Source: an uncultured Porphyromonadaceae bacterium (GTDB lineage Bacteria; Bacteroidota; Bacteroidia; Bacteroidales; Paludibacteraceae). From it: a stretch of DNA of 39,798 nucleotides. Shown here in pieces: positions 16,136 through 24,060 of this stretch (positions are counted from its first letter, which is position 1; each line of letters starts with the position of its first letter). Made by a program: the position numbers and the translations under genes. The notes under the pieces were generated by a model. That model ran no database searches. It was not told the DNA's origin and saw only the letters and a program-made list of their open reading frames with translations. The DNA lies in the NCBI GenBank assembly GCA_949285425.1, contig CASEAJ010000045.1:1-39798 (forward strand), written 5' to 3'.

Positions 16136-16340
16136 GTCTTTATGTATTTTATCAATCACGTTGCAATATTAAGCATTTTATTTGAAACTATTCATTGTGA
16201 AAGTGAGTTCGGGACAAGAAAAGTTACATTAGTTTGTCGTCTGTTTCGTTGTAAGTTTCAGAAAAAAGACGTTGTTGCCGGTTTATGTCCGTGTGTATTG
16301 TCGGCTCAAGCCTTCAAGGTCGTACATTTATGCCTATGAT

Positions 16341-16436
16341 GTTATCGTCCCACATTCGTGGTACACGTGTCTCACATATATGGGACACGTGTACCACGGC
16401 CGTGAGACACGTGTCCCATATATGTGGGACGATAAC
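16341..16436. repeat. Palindrome array A: 96 bp element with inverted ends, four modules at 22 bp pitch
   Basis: The ends are perfect 15 bp inverted repeats (GTTATCGTCCCACAT and its complement). Inside are four 10-base modules centred 22 bp apart: CACATTCGTG (16351), CACATATATG (16373), CACGGCCGTG (16395) and CATATATGTG (16417). They are separated by 12-base spacers whose core is the palindrome ACACGTGT (16363, 16385, 16407). ATGATGCT follows directly. It lies in a 471-base divergent intergenic stretch (16136-16606) with no other gene. The same ends and length recur at 28641-28736, and in diverged form at 39561-39654. Confidence 0.9.
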
Positions 16437-16539
16437 ATGATGCTGTCGGATGCACGACTTCATGCCGTTGCCAGCACGAAACCTTTGTCCTTGAACTTGG
16501 TTGAGTGTGCTGGCGTGTGTTTAAAATTTTGCAAATGCC

Positions 16540-16569
16540 TTGTTCTTTGCTTGAAAGTGGCTATCTTTG
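16540..16569 (+). promoter_or_regulatory. Promoter for the YD-repeat secreted protein
   Basis: TTG (16540-16542), a 19 bp gap and a perfect TATCTTTG (16562-16569). Transcription should start near 16577, which makes ATG 16607 a better start than ATG 16580. Confidence 0.7.
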
Positions 16570-16606
16570 TGGAATTTTAATGCGGAAAGTTTTGTTTGGT
16601 TGCGCG

Positions 16607-17929
16607 ATGAAGATTTTGTCCAGTATTTTAACCTGCCTTTTTATGTGCACCTTTAGCGGTCTGGTCTTGGCATCGGAAACGCTGGTGTCCCAGTTTTTTG
16701 TTTCCAGTCAGGGAAAAGAATATCGTCATACGTTTCTATATAATGTTTCGGGAAAAATTCAGCTTGAAACAAAGTATGTGCAGGCTGCCGATGCATCCTG
16801 GGAGCGCGACTCGCAAACTGAATGGTATTACGAAGGCGAACATTGCGTGAAGCAAATACAGAGGGTTTTCAAGAATGGCGAATGGAAAAACACGGCGGAA
16901 GTGGAAACGGTCTATAACCGTGTGAATGACATGACGGATGAGTATGTGTTTCAATATGATGATAATGGTGTACGTGTGCCTGTAAAACATTCGAAAGTGA
17001 GTTTTCTGGACAAAAACGTGCAGCGTGATGAATTTTTGTATGAAGATGGCAGGGAAAGACTTTGTCTGTCGAATGTATTTTCATATGATGGTGATGATGT
17101 AGCTGGCGTGTCAATGCAAGTTTATGATGAGTCGGGAAATGCAGCGGCCGTCTATACGCTGAACTACGTTTATGATGCGCTCGGCCGTCTGTCGGGTTGT
17201 CGGGTAGATGATGCCGGGTTGCCATTGGATTCAACGACTTGGTTTTATGACGCAGAGGGGCGTATCATATCCGAACGTGTGAAAAAGTGGAACGTGAAAA
17301 ATTCAAGTTGGGAAAACGGACAGTCGACCGAATATAAATATACGCCGGAAGGGCAATTGCAGTCGGAAACTTATTTGTGTTGGGGCGGAATGGCTTGGGA
17401 GAATGTGTGCCGTTATGAATACTCATATGCCGATGGAGTCCAATACAAACGCTCGTTGCAGACCCAGTTGTACAGGGAATGGCGCGACCTGATGTCAATT
17501 CATTACAGTGATTTTGTGTCGGACAACGCCACAGTCATTAAGTCAGAATACGATTTTTGGGGTGGAGCCGCGGGTGAATCCGTGCATTCGTACATCCCGT
17601 TCATGTTCAACGGTGAAGTGATGATACGTGAAGCCGAAAGCATTCGGCTGGAGTATGACAACTGGTCTTCGGATGTAACCGTGCCCGAAGCGGAATCACC
17701 GCTCATAAAAGTATACCCGAACCCATCGGATGGAGTCTTTTACTTGAACACGGAAATGCATGAAATACTTTCCTGGAGCGTATATGACCCGAAGGGACAA
17801 ATGATGAAGTCGGAAGTGCTGAATTATCATACTGGTGTGATTGACATAACTGAGCTCGAACGGGGAGTGTATGTGCTTCGGGTTGAAACAACGGCAGGTG
17901 TGCAACAACAGAAACTGATAAAAGAATAG
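16607..17929 (+). CDS. Secreted YD-repeat-like protein with sorting-like C-terminus
   Basis: ATG 16607 gives 440 residues starting with a signal peptide (MKILSSILTCLFMCTFSGLVLA). An ATG at 16580 adds nine residues. The body has repeats of the RHS/YD kind (YVYDALGRLSGCRVDDAG, WFYDAEGRIISERVKKW, YKYTPEGQLQSETYLCWGG) but far too few for a toxin-delivering RHS protein, and no toxin domain follows. The C-terminus (LIKVYPNPSDGVFYLNTE ... DITELERGVYVLRVE) is a clear type A sorting-like domain of type IX secretion. It is a surface protein of unknown role. The M3 peptidase gene follows after 27 bases. Confidence 0.75.
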   Translation: MKILSSILTCLFMCTFSGLVLASETLVSQFFVSSQGKEYRHTFLYNVSGKIQLETKYVQAADASWERDSQTEWYYEGEHCVKQIQRVFKNGEWKNTAEVETVYNRVNDMTDEYVFQYDDNGVRVPVKHSKVSFLDKNVQRDEFLYEDGRERLCLSNVFSYDGDDVAGVSMQVYDESGNAAAVYTLNYVYDALGRLSGCRVDDAGLPLDSTTWFYDAEGRIISERVKKWNVKNSSWENGQSTEYKYTPEGQLQSETYLCWGGMAWENVCRYEYSYADGVQYKRSLQTQLYREWRDLMSIHYSDFVSDNATVIKSEYDFWGGAAGESVHSYIPFMFNGEVMIREAESIRLEYDNWSSDVTVPEAESPLIKVYPNPSDGVFYLNTEMHEILSWSVYDPKGQMMKSEVLNYHTGVIDITELERGVYVLRVETTAGVQQQKLIKE

Positions 17930-17956
17930 CATATAAACTGGTAATAAATATAAAGT

Positions 17957-20041
17957 ATGAAGAAAGGAAAATTAACCGCATTTATGAGTGTAATGACAAT
18001 GACGGCGGCCATGGCGGCCAATCCGTTTTTCAGTGAGTACAAAACTCCACATGGTACGGTACCTTTTAATGATATAAAGCTGGAGCATTATATGCCGGCT
18101 TTTGAAAAAGGTATGGAAGAAGGGAAGAAGGAAATAGATGCTATAGTCAGCAATCCTGCAGCTCCGACTTTTGAAAATACGATTGTGGCTTTGGAAAAAT
18201 CGGGACAGTTGCTTTCCAAGGTAGGAGGGGTTTTCTACAACTTGTTGAGTGCCGAAACCAATGATGAGTTGCAGGCATTGGCCCAGGAACTTTCGCCCAA
18301 GATGACGGAATACTCCAACTCCATTAGTCTTAATGAAGGTCTTTTCAAACGGGTAAAGGCCGTTTACGAACAGAAAGACAAACTGAAGTTGAACAAGGAA
18401 CAGCAAATGCTTCTGCAAAAGACTTACGACAGTTTCGTAAGAAGCGGTGCCAACTTGTCGGAAGAAGACAAGGCCATTTATCGTGAACTGTCGAAAGAAA
18501 TGAGTTTGTTGTCCTTGCAGTTTTCTCAAAACGCGTTGAAGGCCAACAACAGCTACAATATGCACATTACCGACAAGAACCTGCTGGCCGGCTTGCCCGA
18601 CTTCGTGTTGGAAAGTCTGGCCGAAAATGCAAAGAAAGCGGGCAAGGATGGGTATGTCATCACGTTGAAGGCTACCAGTTACGGGCCGGTAATGAAATAT
18701 GCCGACAATCGCGATTTGCGCCGTGAACTTTACATGGCCTACAATACGCAGTGCCTCGGTGGTGAGTTTGACAACCGTGAGGTGATAAAACAACTCACCG
18801 CCAAGCGGCAGCAAATGGCCAATCTGTTGGGATATAAGACTTATGCGGATTATGTGTTGGTGAACCGTATGGCCGAAAATCCGCAGAATGTCTATAACCT
18901 GCTTGACCAGCTGCTCGAAGCATACAAGCCGGCCGCTATGAACGAATTTGCCGAAGTACAGGCTTATGCAGATGCGCATGGGGCTTATTTCAAGTTGCAG
19001 CCGTGGGATTGGTCATACTATTCGGAAAAACTGAAAGCCGAAAAATTCGACCTGAACGATGAAATGCTGAAACCGTATTTCGAACTGGAAAACGTCAAGA
19101 AAGCGGTCTTCGGACTGGCTACACGTTTGTATGGCATTCAATTTAAAAAGAATGAAAATATCCAGGTCTATCATCCGGAAGTCGAAGCTTTCGATGTGTT
19201 GGATGAAAATGGAAAATATCTTGCCGTGCTTTACACCGATTTTCATCCGCGCGATGGAAAACGTGCCGGTGCATGGATGAGCGAGTATAAGGGCCAGTGG
19301 AAAGATGGACGCAAGGACAGTCGTCCGCATGTGACGATTGTGATGAACTTTACCCGTCCGACAGAGACAAAGCCGGCTTTGCTGACTTATGATGAAGTGA
19401 CTACGTTCCTGCATGAATTCGGACATTCTTTGCACGGCATGTTGACGAAGTGTACTTATGAATCGTTGTCGGGTACTAATGTGTACCGTGACTTTGTGGA
19501 ATTGCCATCTCAAATTATGGAAAACTGGGCACCGCAGCAGGAATTCCTTGATGGCTTTGCCGTGCATTATGAAACCGGAGAAAAAATACCGGCCGAACTG
19601 GTCAAGAAAATAAGGGATGCAGAGAACTTCAATACCGGATATCTTTGCTTGCGCCAATTGAGTTTCGGCTATTTGGATATGGCTTGGCATACTTTGACAC
19701 AACCCTACGAAGGGGATGTCATTGAATTTGAGCACAAGGCCATGGAACGCACTCAAGTGTTGCCGGTTGTGCCGGAAACAGGAATGTGTACTACATTCAG
19801 CCATATATTTGCCGGAGGTTATGCAGCTGGCTATTATGGATATAAATGGGCAGAAGTGTTGGATGCCGATGCTTTTTCAGTATTCATGCAAAATGGAATT
19901 TTCGACAAAAAAACAGCCAAGTCGTTCCGCGAAAATATCCTCATGCGTGGAGGAACAGAGGCTCCTATGGTACTTTACAAACGTTTCCGTGGTCAAGAAC
20001 CCACTATTGATGCTTTGCTGAAGCGTAACGGCATAAAATAA
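17957..20041 (+). CDS. dcp: M3 family peptidyl-dipeptidase (Dcp-type)
   Basis: This 694-residue zinc metallopeptidase cleaves dipeptides from the C-terminal end of peptides. The zinc motif HEFGH is at residues 486-490 in TFLHEFGHSLHGML, with the third ligand in YRDFVELPSQIMENW. Other family landmarks are the N-terminal FENTIVALEKSGQLLSKVGG and the late CTTFSHIFAGGYAAGYYGYKW. A likely signal peptide (MKKGKLTAFMSVMTMTAAMA) places it in the periplasm. Length fits the Dcp/oligopeptidase A family; Dcp is preferred because of the export signal. It may be co-transcribed with the preceding gene. A terminator follows. Confidence 0.92.
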   Translation: MKKGKLTAFMSVMTMTAAMAANPFFSEYKTPHGTVPFNDIKLEHYMPAFEKGMEEGKKEIDAIVSNPAAPTFENTIVALEKSGQLLSKVGGVFYNLLSAETNDELQALAQELSPKMTEYSNSISLNEGLFKRVKAVYEQKDKLKLNKEQQMLLQKTYDSFVRSGANLSEEDKAIYRELSKEMSLLSLQFSQNALKANNSYNMHITDKNLLAGLPDFVLESLAENAKKAGKDGYVITLKATSYGPVMKYADNRDLRRELYMAYNTQCLGGEFDNREVIKQLTAKRQQMANLLGYKTYADYVLVNRMAENPQNVYNLLDQLLEAYKPAAMNEFAEVQAYADAHGAYFKLQPWDWSYYSEKLKAEKFDLNDEMLKPYFELENVKKAVFGLATRLYGIQFKKNENIQVYHPEVEAFDVLDENGKYLAVLYTDFHPRDGKRAGAWMSEYKGQWKDGRKDSRPHVTIVMNFTRPTETKPALLTYDEVTTFLHEFGHSLHGMLTKCTYESLSGTNVYRDFVELPSQIMENWAPQQEFLDGFAVHYETGEKIPAELVKKIRDAENFNTGYLCLRQLSFGYLDMAWHTLTQPYEGDVIEFEHKAMERTQVLPVVPETGMCTTFSHIFAGGYAAGYYGYKWAEVLDADAFSVFMQNGIFDKKTAKSFRENILMRGGTEAPMVLYKRFRGQEPTIDALLKRNGIK

Positions 20042-20095
20042 GAAAACCCACATCCTGGGTTCGTTCCGCTTTTTCATTAGTTAAAAATGGAACCG

Positions 20096-20133
20096 AAAAA
20101 TCGCACGTTGGAAGACTTCGTGCGATTTTTTAT
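20096..20133 (+). terminator. Terminator after dcp
   Basis: AAAAATCGCACG (20096-20107) pairs with CGTGCGATTTTT (20119-20130) and T follows. A smaller hairpin, AACCCA/TGGGTT, lies just before it at 20045-20061. Confidence 0.85.
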
Positions 20134-20205
20134 GGAATTTGTTAAATGCAGGATGTGAGTTGCAGACTTAAAAATGAAACTTTTTATCAATCAACTTTTA
20201 TTGTT

Positions 20206-20643
20206 ATGGACATATTGACTGTTGCTATCGTTGTTTTTTGTATCATGGAGTTAGGCAATGTGCTTATTCTTTATTTCCATCCGGATTCCAAATTGGGAAA
20301 TGGAGTGGCAGTGTTCGATGCTTGGCGTGATATAAAAACGAACGAAGAAACGGACTTGTTTGCTCATTATATGGCATATTGGGTTGCAGGTGTGAAACTG
20401 ATATTTATTTTTTTATTGCTTGTCGTTCTTTTTACCGGCACAGTAAAGACGAAAGAATGGGCGGTGGTAGCAATGATACTTTCCATAGCAACTTATTATT
20501 GGAGACTGCATCCCATTATCAGGAAGCTTGACAATCTTGGCAAAATATCCCCTAAAGGTTATTCGAAAGCATTGGGTTACATGATAGGAGGATTTTTATG
20601 TATGTTTTCGATGGCATTGTTATTTCATTTTCTTCTTGGGTGA
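20206..20643 (+). CDS. Small integral membrane protein of unknown function
   Basis: ATG 20206 gives 145 residues starting MDILTVAIVVFCIMELGNVL; an upstream start at 20146 would run close to the terminator and add a polar tail. Four hydrophobic segments are visible, near residues 3-22, 62-80, 87-102 and 120-142. Charged loops such as RDIKTNEETDLFAHYMA and IIRKLDNLGKISPKG lie between them. I do not recognise a family. It precedes the GH125 gene by 72 bases on the same strand, so co-transcription is possible but not shown. Confidence 0.65.
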   Translation: MDILTVAIVVFCIMELGNVLILYFHPDSKLGNGVAVFDAWRDIKTNEETDLFAHYMAYWVAGVKLIFIFLLLVVLFTGTVKTKEWAVVAMILSIATYYWRLHPIIRKLDNLGKISPKGYSKALGYMIGGFLCMFSMALLFHFLLG

Positions 20644-20715
20644 ATAATGACGAAATGAATGAATGTATGAGCGTCTAAGCAATATAGGAATTAAATGTAT
20701 AATAATTACAGAGCG

Positions 20716-22182
20716 ATGAAGAAAAACTTGTTTATGTTAGGTGTCGGGCTTTTAGCAGGAAGCCTGGGCTTGCAGGCGGCTGATATGCCTGCGGTAGAAC
20801 CGATGACGGCAGATAATACAAATGTGTATGTGTCGCAACGTCCGGCAAAGAAGGACCGTTTGTTTGAATCGAAAGCGGTGGAGAAAAAAATTAAGGAAGT
20901 GACAAGGATGTTGTCCAATGCCCGTTTGCGTTGGATGTTTGAAAACTGTTTCCCGAACACAATAGACACAACGGTTCGTTATTACACCATGGAAGATGGT
21001 GAAGATGATACGTTGGTGTATACAGGCGATATTCATGCCATGTGGTTGCGTGACTCGGGGGCCCAAGTATGGCCTTACGTTCAGTTGGCCAATGATGACA
21101 AGGAACTGAAAAAGATGATTCGTGGAACGATTCTCCGCCAGTTTCGTTGCATCATTCTCGATCCTTATGCAAATGCGTTTCTGGATCCGCACGACCCGAA
21201 TCCGGACCATCAGTGGATGAGCGATAAAACGGATATGAAACTGGAACTTCATGAACGGAAATGGGAGATTGATTCTTTATGTTATCCTTTACGCCTGGCT
21301 TATGAGTATTGGAAGGTGACAGGCGATGACAGCATTTTTGAAGAAGAATGGTTGGGAGCTATCAGCAATATCCTGAAAACATTCAGGGAACAACAGAAAA
21401 AGGACGGTCACGGACCTTATAAGTTTCAGCGTCAAACCGAACGTCAGTTGGATACGATGTCTAACAATGGAATGGGCAACCCGGTTAAGCCGGTTGGGCT
21501 TATCGCTTCGGCTTTCCGTCCGTCTGACGATGCTACAACTTTTCAGTTTCTCGTTCCTTCCAATTTCTTTGCGGTGACATCATTGCGCAAAGCGGCGGAA
21601 ATACTGAAAGAAGTAAATGGTGAAACGGCATTGGCTCGGGAGTGTACCGACCTGGCAACAGAAGTGGAAGATGCTTTGCGGAAATATGCAATAAATGATC
21701 ATCCCAAATATGGAAAAATCTATGCATTTGAGGTCGATGGTTTTGGCAATCAACTGTTGATGGATGATGCTAATGTGCCGAGTCTTTTGGCATTGCCTTA
21801 TCTTGGTGATGTGGATGTTAATGACCCGATTTATCAGAATACCCGTCGGTTTGTTTGGAGTGAAGACAACCCGTATTTCTTTAAAGGTCGTGCCGGTGAA
21901 GGAATAGGTGGACCTCACATAGGTTATGACATGATATGGCCCATGAGTATCATGATGAAAGCGTTTACGAGCAATGATGATGAGGAAATAAAATGGTGTG
22001 TGGAAACTTTGATGAAAACAGATGCCGGTACCGGATTCATGCATGAGTCGTTCCATAAAGATGATCCGGCCAATTTCACCCGCGCATGGTTTGCTTGGCA
22101 GAACACATTGTTCGGCGAACTAATCATAAAGTTGATTAATGATGGAAAATTGGATTTGTTGAACAGTATAACGGTTCTTTAA
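20716..22182 (+). CDS. GH125 exo-alpha-1,6-mannosidase
   Basis: ATG 20716 gives 488 residues with a signal peptide (MKKNLFMLGVGLLAGSLGLQA); ATG 20695 would add seven residues. It matches glycoside hydrolase family 125 (formerly DUF1237), inverting enzymes that remove alpha-1,6-linked mannose from N-glycan or yeast-type mannan. Landmarks are GDIHAMWLRDSGAQVWPY, the catalytic-acid region WEIDSLCYPLRLAYEYW (Asp186) and the catalytic-base region GTGFMHESFH (Glu444), by analogy with characterised GH125 enzymes. It is probably periplasmic. No SusC/SusD pair or other mannan genes lie beside it, so it is an isolated hydrolase here. Confidence 0.92.
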   Translation: MKKNLFMLGVGLLAGSLGLQAADMPAVEPMTADNTNVYVSQRPAKKDRLFESKAVEKKIKEVTRMLSNARLRWMFENCFPNTIDTTVRYYTMEDGEDDTLVYTGDIHAMWLRDSGAQVWPYVQLANDDKELKKMIRGTILRQFRCIILDPYANAFLDPHDPNPDHQWMSDKTDMKLELHERKWEIDSLCYPLRLAYEYWKVTGDDSIFEEEWLGAISNILKTFREQQKKDGHGPYKFQRQTERQLDTMSNNGMGNPVKPVGLIASAFRPSDDATTFQFLVPSNFFAVTSLRKAAEILKEVNGETALARECTDLATEVEDALRKYAINDHPKYGKIYAFEVDGFGNQLLMDDANVPSLLALPYLGDVDVNDPIYQNTRRFVWSEDNPYFFKGRAGEGIGGPHIGYDMIWPMSIMMKAFTSNDDEEIKWCVETLMKTDAGTGFMHESFHKDDPANFTRAWFAWQNTLFGELIIKLINDGKLDLLNSITVL

Positions 22183-22219
22183 ACAGAAAATTCCTATTCC
22201 CTTTTATTGGAAGGTAGTG

Positions 22220-22264
22220 ATAGCGGGATGTTGTCGTGACAAGACAATGTCCCGCTATTTTTTT
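22220..22264 (+). terminator. Terminator after the GH125 gene
   Basis: ATAGCGGGA (22220-22228) pairs with TCCCGCTAT (22250-22258), and a run of T follows. An inner TTGTC/GACAA pairing extends the stem. Confidence 0.85.
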
Positions 22265-22345
22265 GTGGTCAGCCATTAACCCAAATCTAGTGACCAATTG
22301 GCTTTTAGCGACTTACTTTATCAGAATCGAATCAATCAGGTAAAA

Positions 22346-22380
22346 GAAAAAGGCATTTCCACGAGTGGAGACGCCTTTTA
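22346..22380 (-). terminator. Terminator of the histone H1-like gene
   Basis: On the minus strand, AAAAGGC pairs with GCCTTTTT (plus-strand arms at 22347-22354 and 22373-22380), followed by T. It lies 31 bases past the stop of the small gene. Confidence 0.7.
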
Positions 22381-22410
22381 TGACTTTCAATTAAGGAAGC
22401 AATACGATGC

Positions 22411-22584
22411 TTATTTTGCAGCTTCCAATGATTTTTTACGGAATGCCTTCAATGCTTTTTCAATTTCCAAAGAAGCTTTACGGGCACGGGTTCCTGCAGC
22501 TTTGTTTCCTTTTTCGATTTGAGCTTCTGCATCTTTGAAGAAAGCATCAACATCCGCTTGAAGTTTAGTTACTAGATCTTTCAT
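22411..22584 (-). CDS. Histone H1-like (Hc1-type) nucleoid protein
   Basis: Reading from 22584 to 22411 gives a 57-residue protein beginning MKDLVTKLQADVDAFFKDAE. It is Lys/Ala-rich (EKGNKAAGTRARKASLEIEK, ALKAFRKKSLEAAK) and matches the short histone H1-like proteins common in Bacteroidetes, which resemble chlamydial Hc1. It should bind DNA non-specifically and help compact the nucleoid. It has its own upstream -7 box and a terminator, so it is a single-gene unit. A plus-strand frame covering this region (22298-22522) is a shadow. Confidence 0.9.
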   Translation of the reverse strand: MKDLVTKLQADVDAFFKDAEAQIEKGNKAAGTRARKASLEIEKALKAFRKKSLEAAK

Positions 22585-22635
22585 TTTGCTTTTGTTTTAG
22601 TTAATAATTAAAAATGATGTTTTTGTTTAGTGTTG

Positions 22636-22643
22636 CAAATATA
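22636..22643 (-). promoter_or_regulatory. -7 box for the histone H1-like gene
   Basis: The minus strand reads TATATTTG here, a perfect TAnnTTTG, 51 bases before the start codon. A matching TTG at the right distance is not clear. Confidence 0.5.
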
Positions 22644-22767
22644 AAGGATAAAGTCTAATTATTGCATTTTTCAGTCAAGAATTTATGTGTTGCTCCCTCT
22701 TTTTTTTAGATTTTTTAGGAGAATGTTCTGTTGTATCTGCGTTTTCTTGAAATTATATGCTACTTTT

Positions 22768-22812
22768 ATGAAAAAAGACGGTCTGTATAACATACAAACC
22801 GTCTTTTTTCAT
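22768..22812. terminator. Terminator after rplI
   Basis: A 15 bp stem (ATGAAAAAAGACGGT at 22768-22782 pairing with 22798-22812), with an inner TGTAT/ATACA pair, is flanked by A and T tracts. It ends the rpsF-rpsR-rplI transcript, and could work in both directions. Confidence 0.85.
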
Positions 22813-22830
22813 ATATTTAAGTATTCTGAA

Positions 22831-23274
22831 TTATTCGCTTACAACATCAAAAGCAACTTCAACAGATACTTCTTTGTGTAATTTCAGTGTTGCTACATAA
22901 GAGCCGATTTCTTTTACCGGTTCTTTCAGCACGATAACCTTGCGGTCAACAGTATAACCAGCCTTTTCGAAAGCATCGGCCAACTGAATAGGACCAACTG
23001 CACCGAAAATTTTTCCTGTCGTACTTGTTTTGGCACCTACTGTCAGTTTCACGTCTTTTAATTTTTCTGCCAGTTCAATGCATTCGTTCTTGATACGTTC
23101 CAGTTTATGGGCACGTTGCTTCAAGTCTTCAGCCAAGCGTTTTTTTGCAGATTCAGTAGCTAAGACGGCTTTCTTCTGGGGCAACAGATAATTGCGTCCA
23201 TATCCATCTTTCACTTTCAATATGTCTCCTTTGTAACCCAGGTTTGTTACATCTTCCAACAATATAATTTCCAT
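22831..23274 (-). CDS. rplI: Ribosomal protein bL9
   Basis: The 147-residue protein matches bL9 of the large subunit: MEIILLEDVTNLGYKGDILK and VKDGYGRNYLLPQKKAVLAT form the N-terminal domain, which is joined by a long helix (residues about 40-78) to the C-terminal domain. The start is preceded by a good Shine-Dalgarno sequence (AGGAGGAATAAGT), unusual in this phylum but normal for ribosomal-protein genes. It is the last gene of rpsF-rpsR-rplI, 21 bases after rpsR. Confidence 0.97.
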   Translation of the reverse strand: MEIILLEDVTNLGYKGDILKVKDGYGRNYLLPQKKAVLATESAKKRLAEDLKQRAHKLERIKNECIELAEKLKDVKLTVGAKTSTTGKIFGAVGPIQLADAFEKAGYTVDRKVIVLKEPVKEIGSYVATLKLHKEVSVEVAFDVVSE

Positions 23275-23295
23275 ACTTATTCCTCCTTGTTAAAA

Positions 23296-23565
23296 TTATT
23301 TCATCATATCGGTTACATAAGGAAGCAACGCCAAATGACGTGCTCTTTTTACAGCTTGAGCTACACGACGTTGAAATTTCAACGATGTTCCGGTAAGACG
23401 GCGAGGAAGAATCTTCCCTTGTTCATTCAAGAATTTCTTCAAGAATTCGGGATCTTTGTAATCTACATATTTAATACCGCTTTTTTTGAAACGGCAGTAT
23501 TTTTTCTTTTTGACATCCACGGTCGGAGGAGTCAAATATCTGATTTCACCATTGTTGTTTGCCAT
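23296..23565 (-). CDS. rpsR: Ribosomal protein bS18
   Basis: The 89-residue product has the bS18 signature ([52 protein letters not shown]). In the small subunit it pairs with bS6 on the platform. The [17 protein letters not shown] region keeps one Cys. A Shine-Dalgarno (AAGGAGG) lies just before the start, overlapping the end of rpsF 4 bases upstream. It is the middle gene of a conserved three-gene operon. Confidence 0.97.
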   Translation of the reverse strand: MANNNGEIRYLTPPTVDVKKKKYCRFKKSGIKYVDYKDPEFLKKFLNEQGKILPRRLTGTSLKFQRRVAQAVKRARHLALLPYVTDMMK

Positions 23566-23568
23566 GTT

Positions 23569-23919
23569 TTAATCCTCCTTTTGTTCTTTTGATTTGATAC
23601 CTTTTCTCTTTTCTGCGTATTCGTAAGCGTACTTGTCCAAGCGGAAAGTCAAGAAACGGAGCACGCGTTCATCGCGACGGAACTGCGTTTCCAGTGTTTC
23701 AATAACTGAAGGTTCAGCATCAAACTGAAGCAGTGAATAGAACCCTGTCGATTTTTTCTGAATCGGGTAAGCCAATTTGCGCAAACCCCAATTCTCCTCG
23801 TTTGTGATAGTTGCAGCGTTTTCGGTCAAAACGGCTTTGAACTTTTCTACCGCTTCCTTCATCTGAACATCAGACAAAACGGGAGTCAAAATGAAAACGG
23901 TTTCATAATGGTTTAACAT
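23569..23919 (-). CDS. rpsF: Ribosomal protein bS6
   Basis: The 116-residue protein matches bS6: [20 protein letters not shown], a central [20 protein letters not shown] and [20 protein letters not shown]. It binds bS18 during 30S assembly. The C-terminal tail [14 protein letters not shown] is charged, as is usual. It is the first gene of the rpsF-rpsR-rplI operon and has a clear promoter upstream. A bS6:bS18-binding leader might exist in the 5' UTR but I could not establish it. Confidence 0.97.
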   Translation of the reverse strand: MLNHYETVFILTPVLSDVQMKEAVEKFKAVLTENAATITNEENWGLRKLAYPIQKKSTGFYSLLQFDAEPSVIETLETQFRRDERVLRFLTFRLDKYAYEYAEKRKGIKSKEQKED

Positions 23920-23972
23920 ACTGTTTCTACCTTTTTGATTAATAAATAAATTGGTTTTTAATTTTGCGGTTG

Positions 23973-23980
23973 CAAAGGTA
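23973..23980 (-). promoter_or_regulatory. -7 box of the rpsF operon promoter
   Basis: The minus strand reads TACCTTTG followed by CA, the strongest form of the Bacteroidetes -7 box, 54 bases before rpsF. The -33 element is weak. Confidence 0.6.
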
Positions 23981-24060
23981 TGAATTTTATTTGATTGAAA
24001 AAAATAATTTTAGCCTTGTGTGAAAAACATTGTTGACGTTGGCAAATCAGCATGATGAAC

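Noticed and set aside
16341..16436. Array A as an ordinary rho-independent terminator
   Set aside because: It lies between divergent genes, not after a gene, has no T-run, and has internal modules at a fixed pitch shared with other loci.
16607..17929. YD-repeat protein as an RHS toxin
   Set aside because: Too few repeats, no RHS core shell, no variable toxin end and no immunity gene; the C-terminus is a sorting-like domain.
22298..22522. A 74-codon plus-strand frame downstream of GH125
   Set aside because: It overlaps the clear minus-strand histone H1-like gene and that gene's terminator, and has no family match.
23920..23972. A bS6:bS18-binding leader RNA before rpsF
   Set aside because: A CCG and a downstream GGT are present, but I could not build the conserved stem with confidence.
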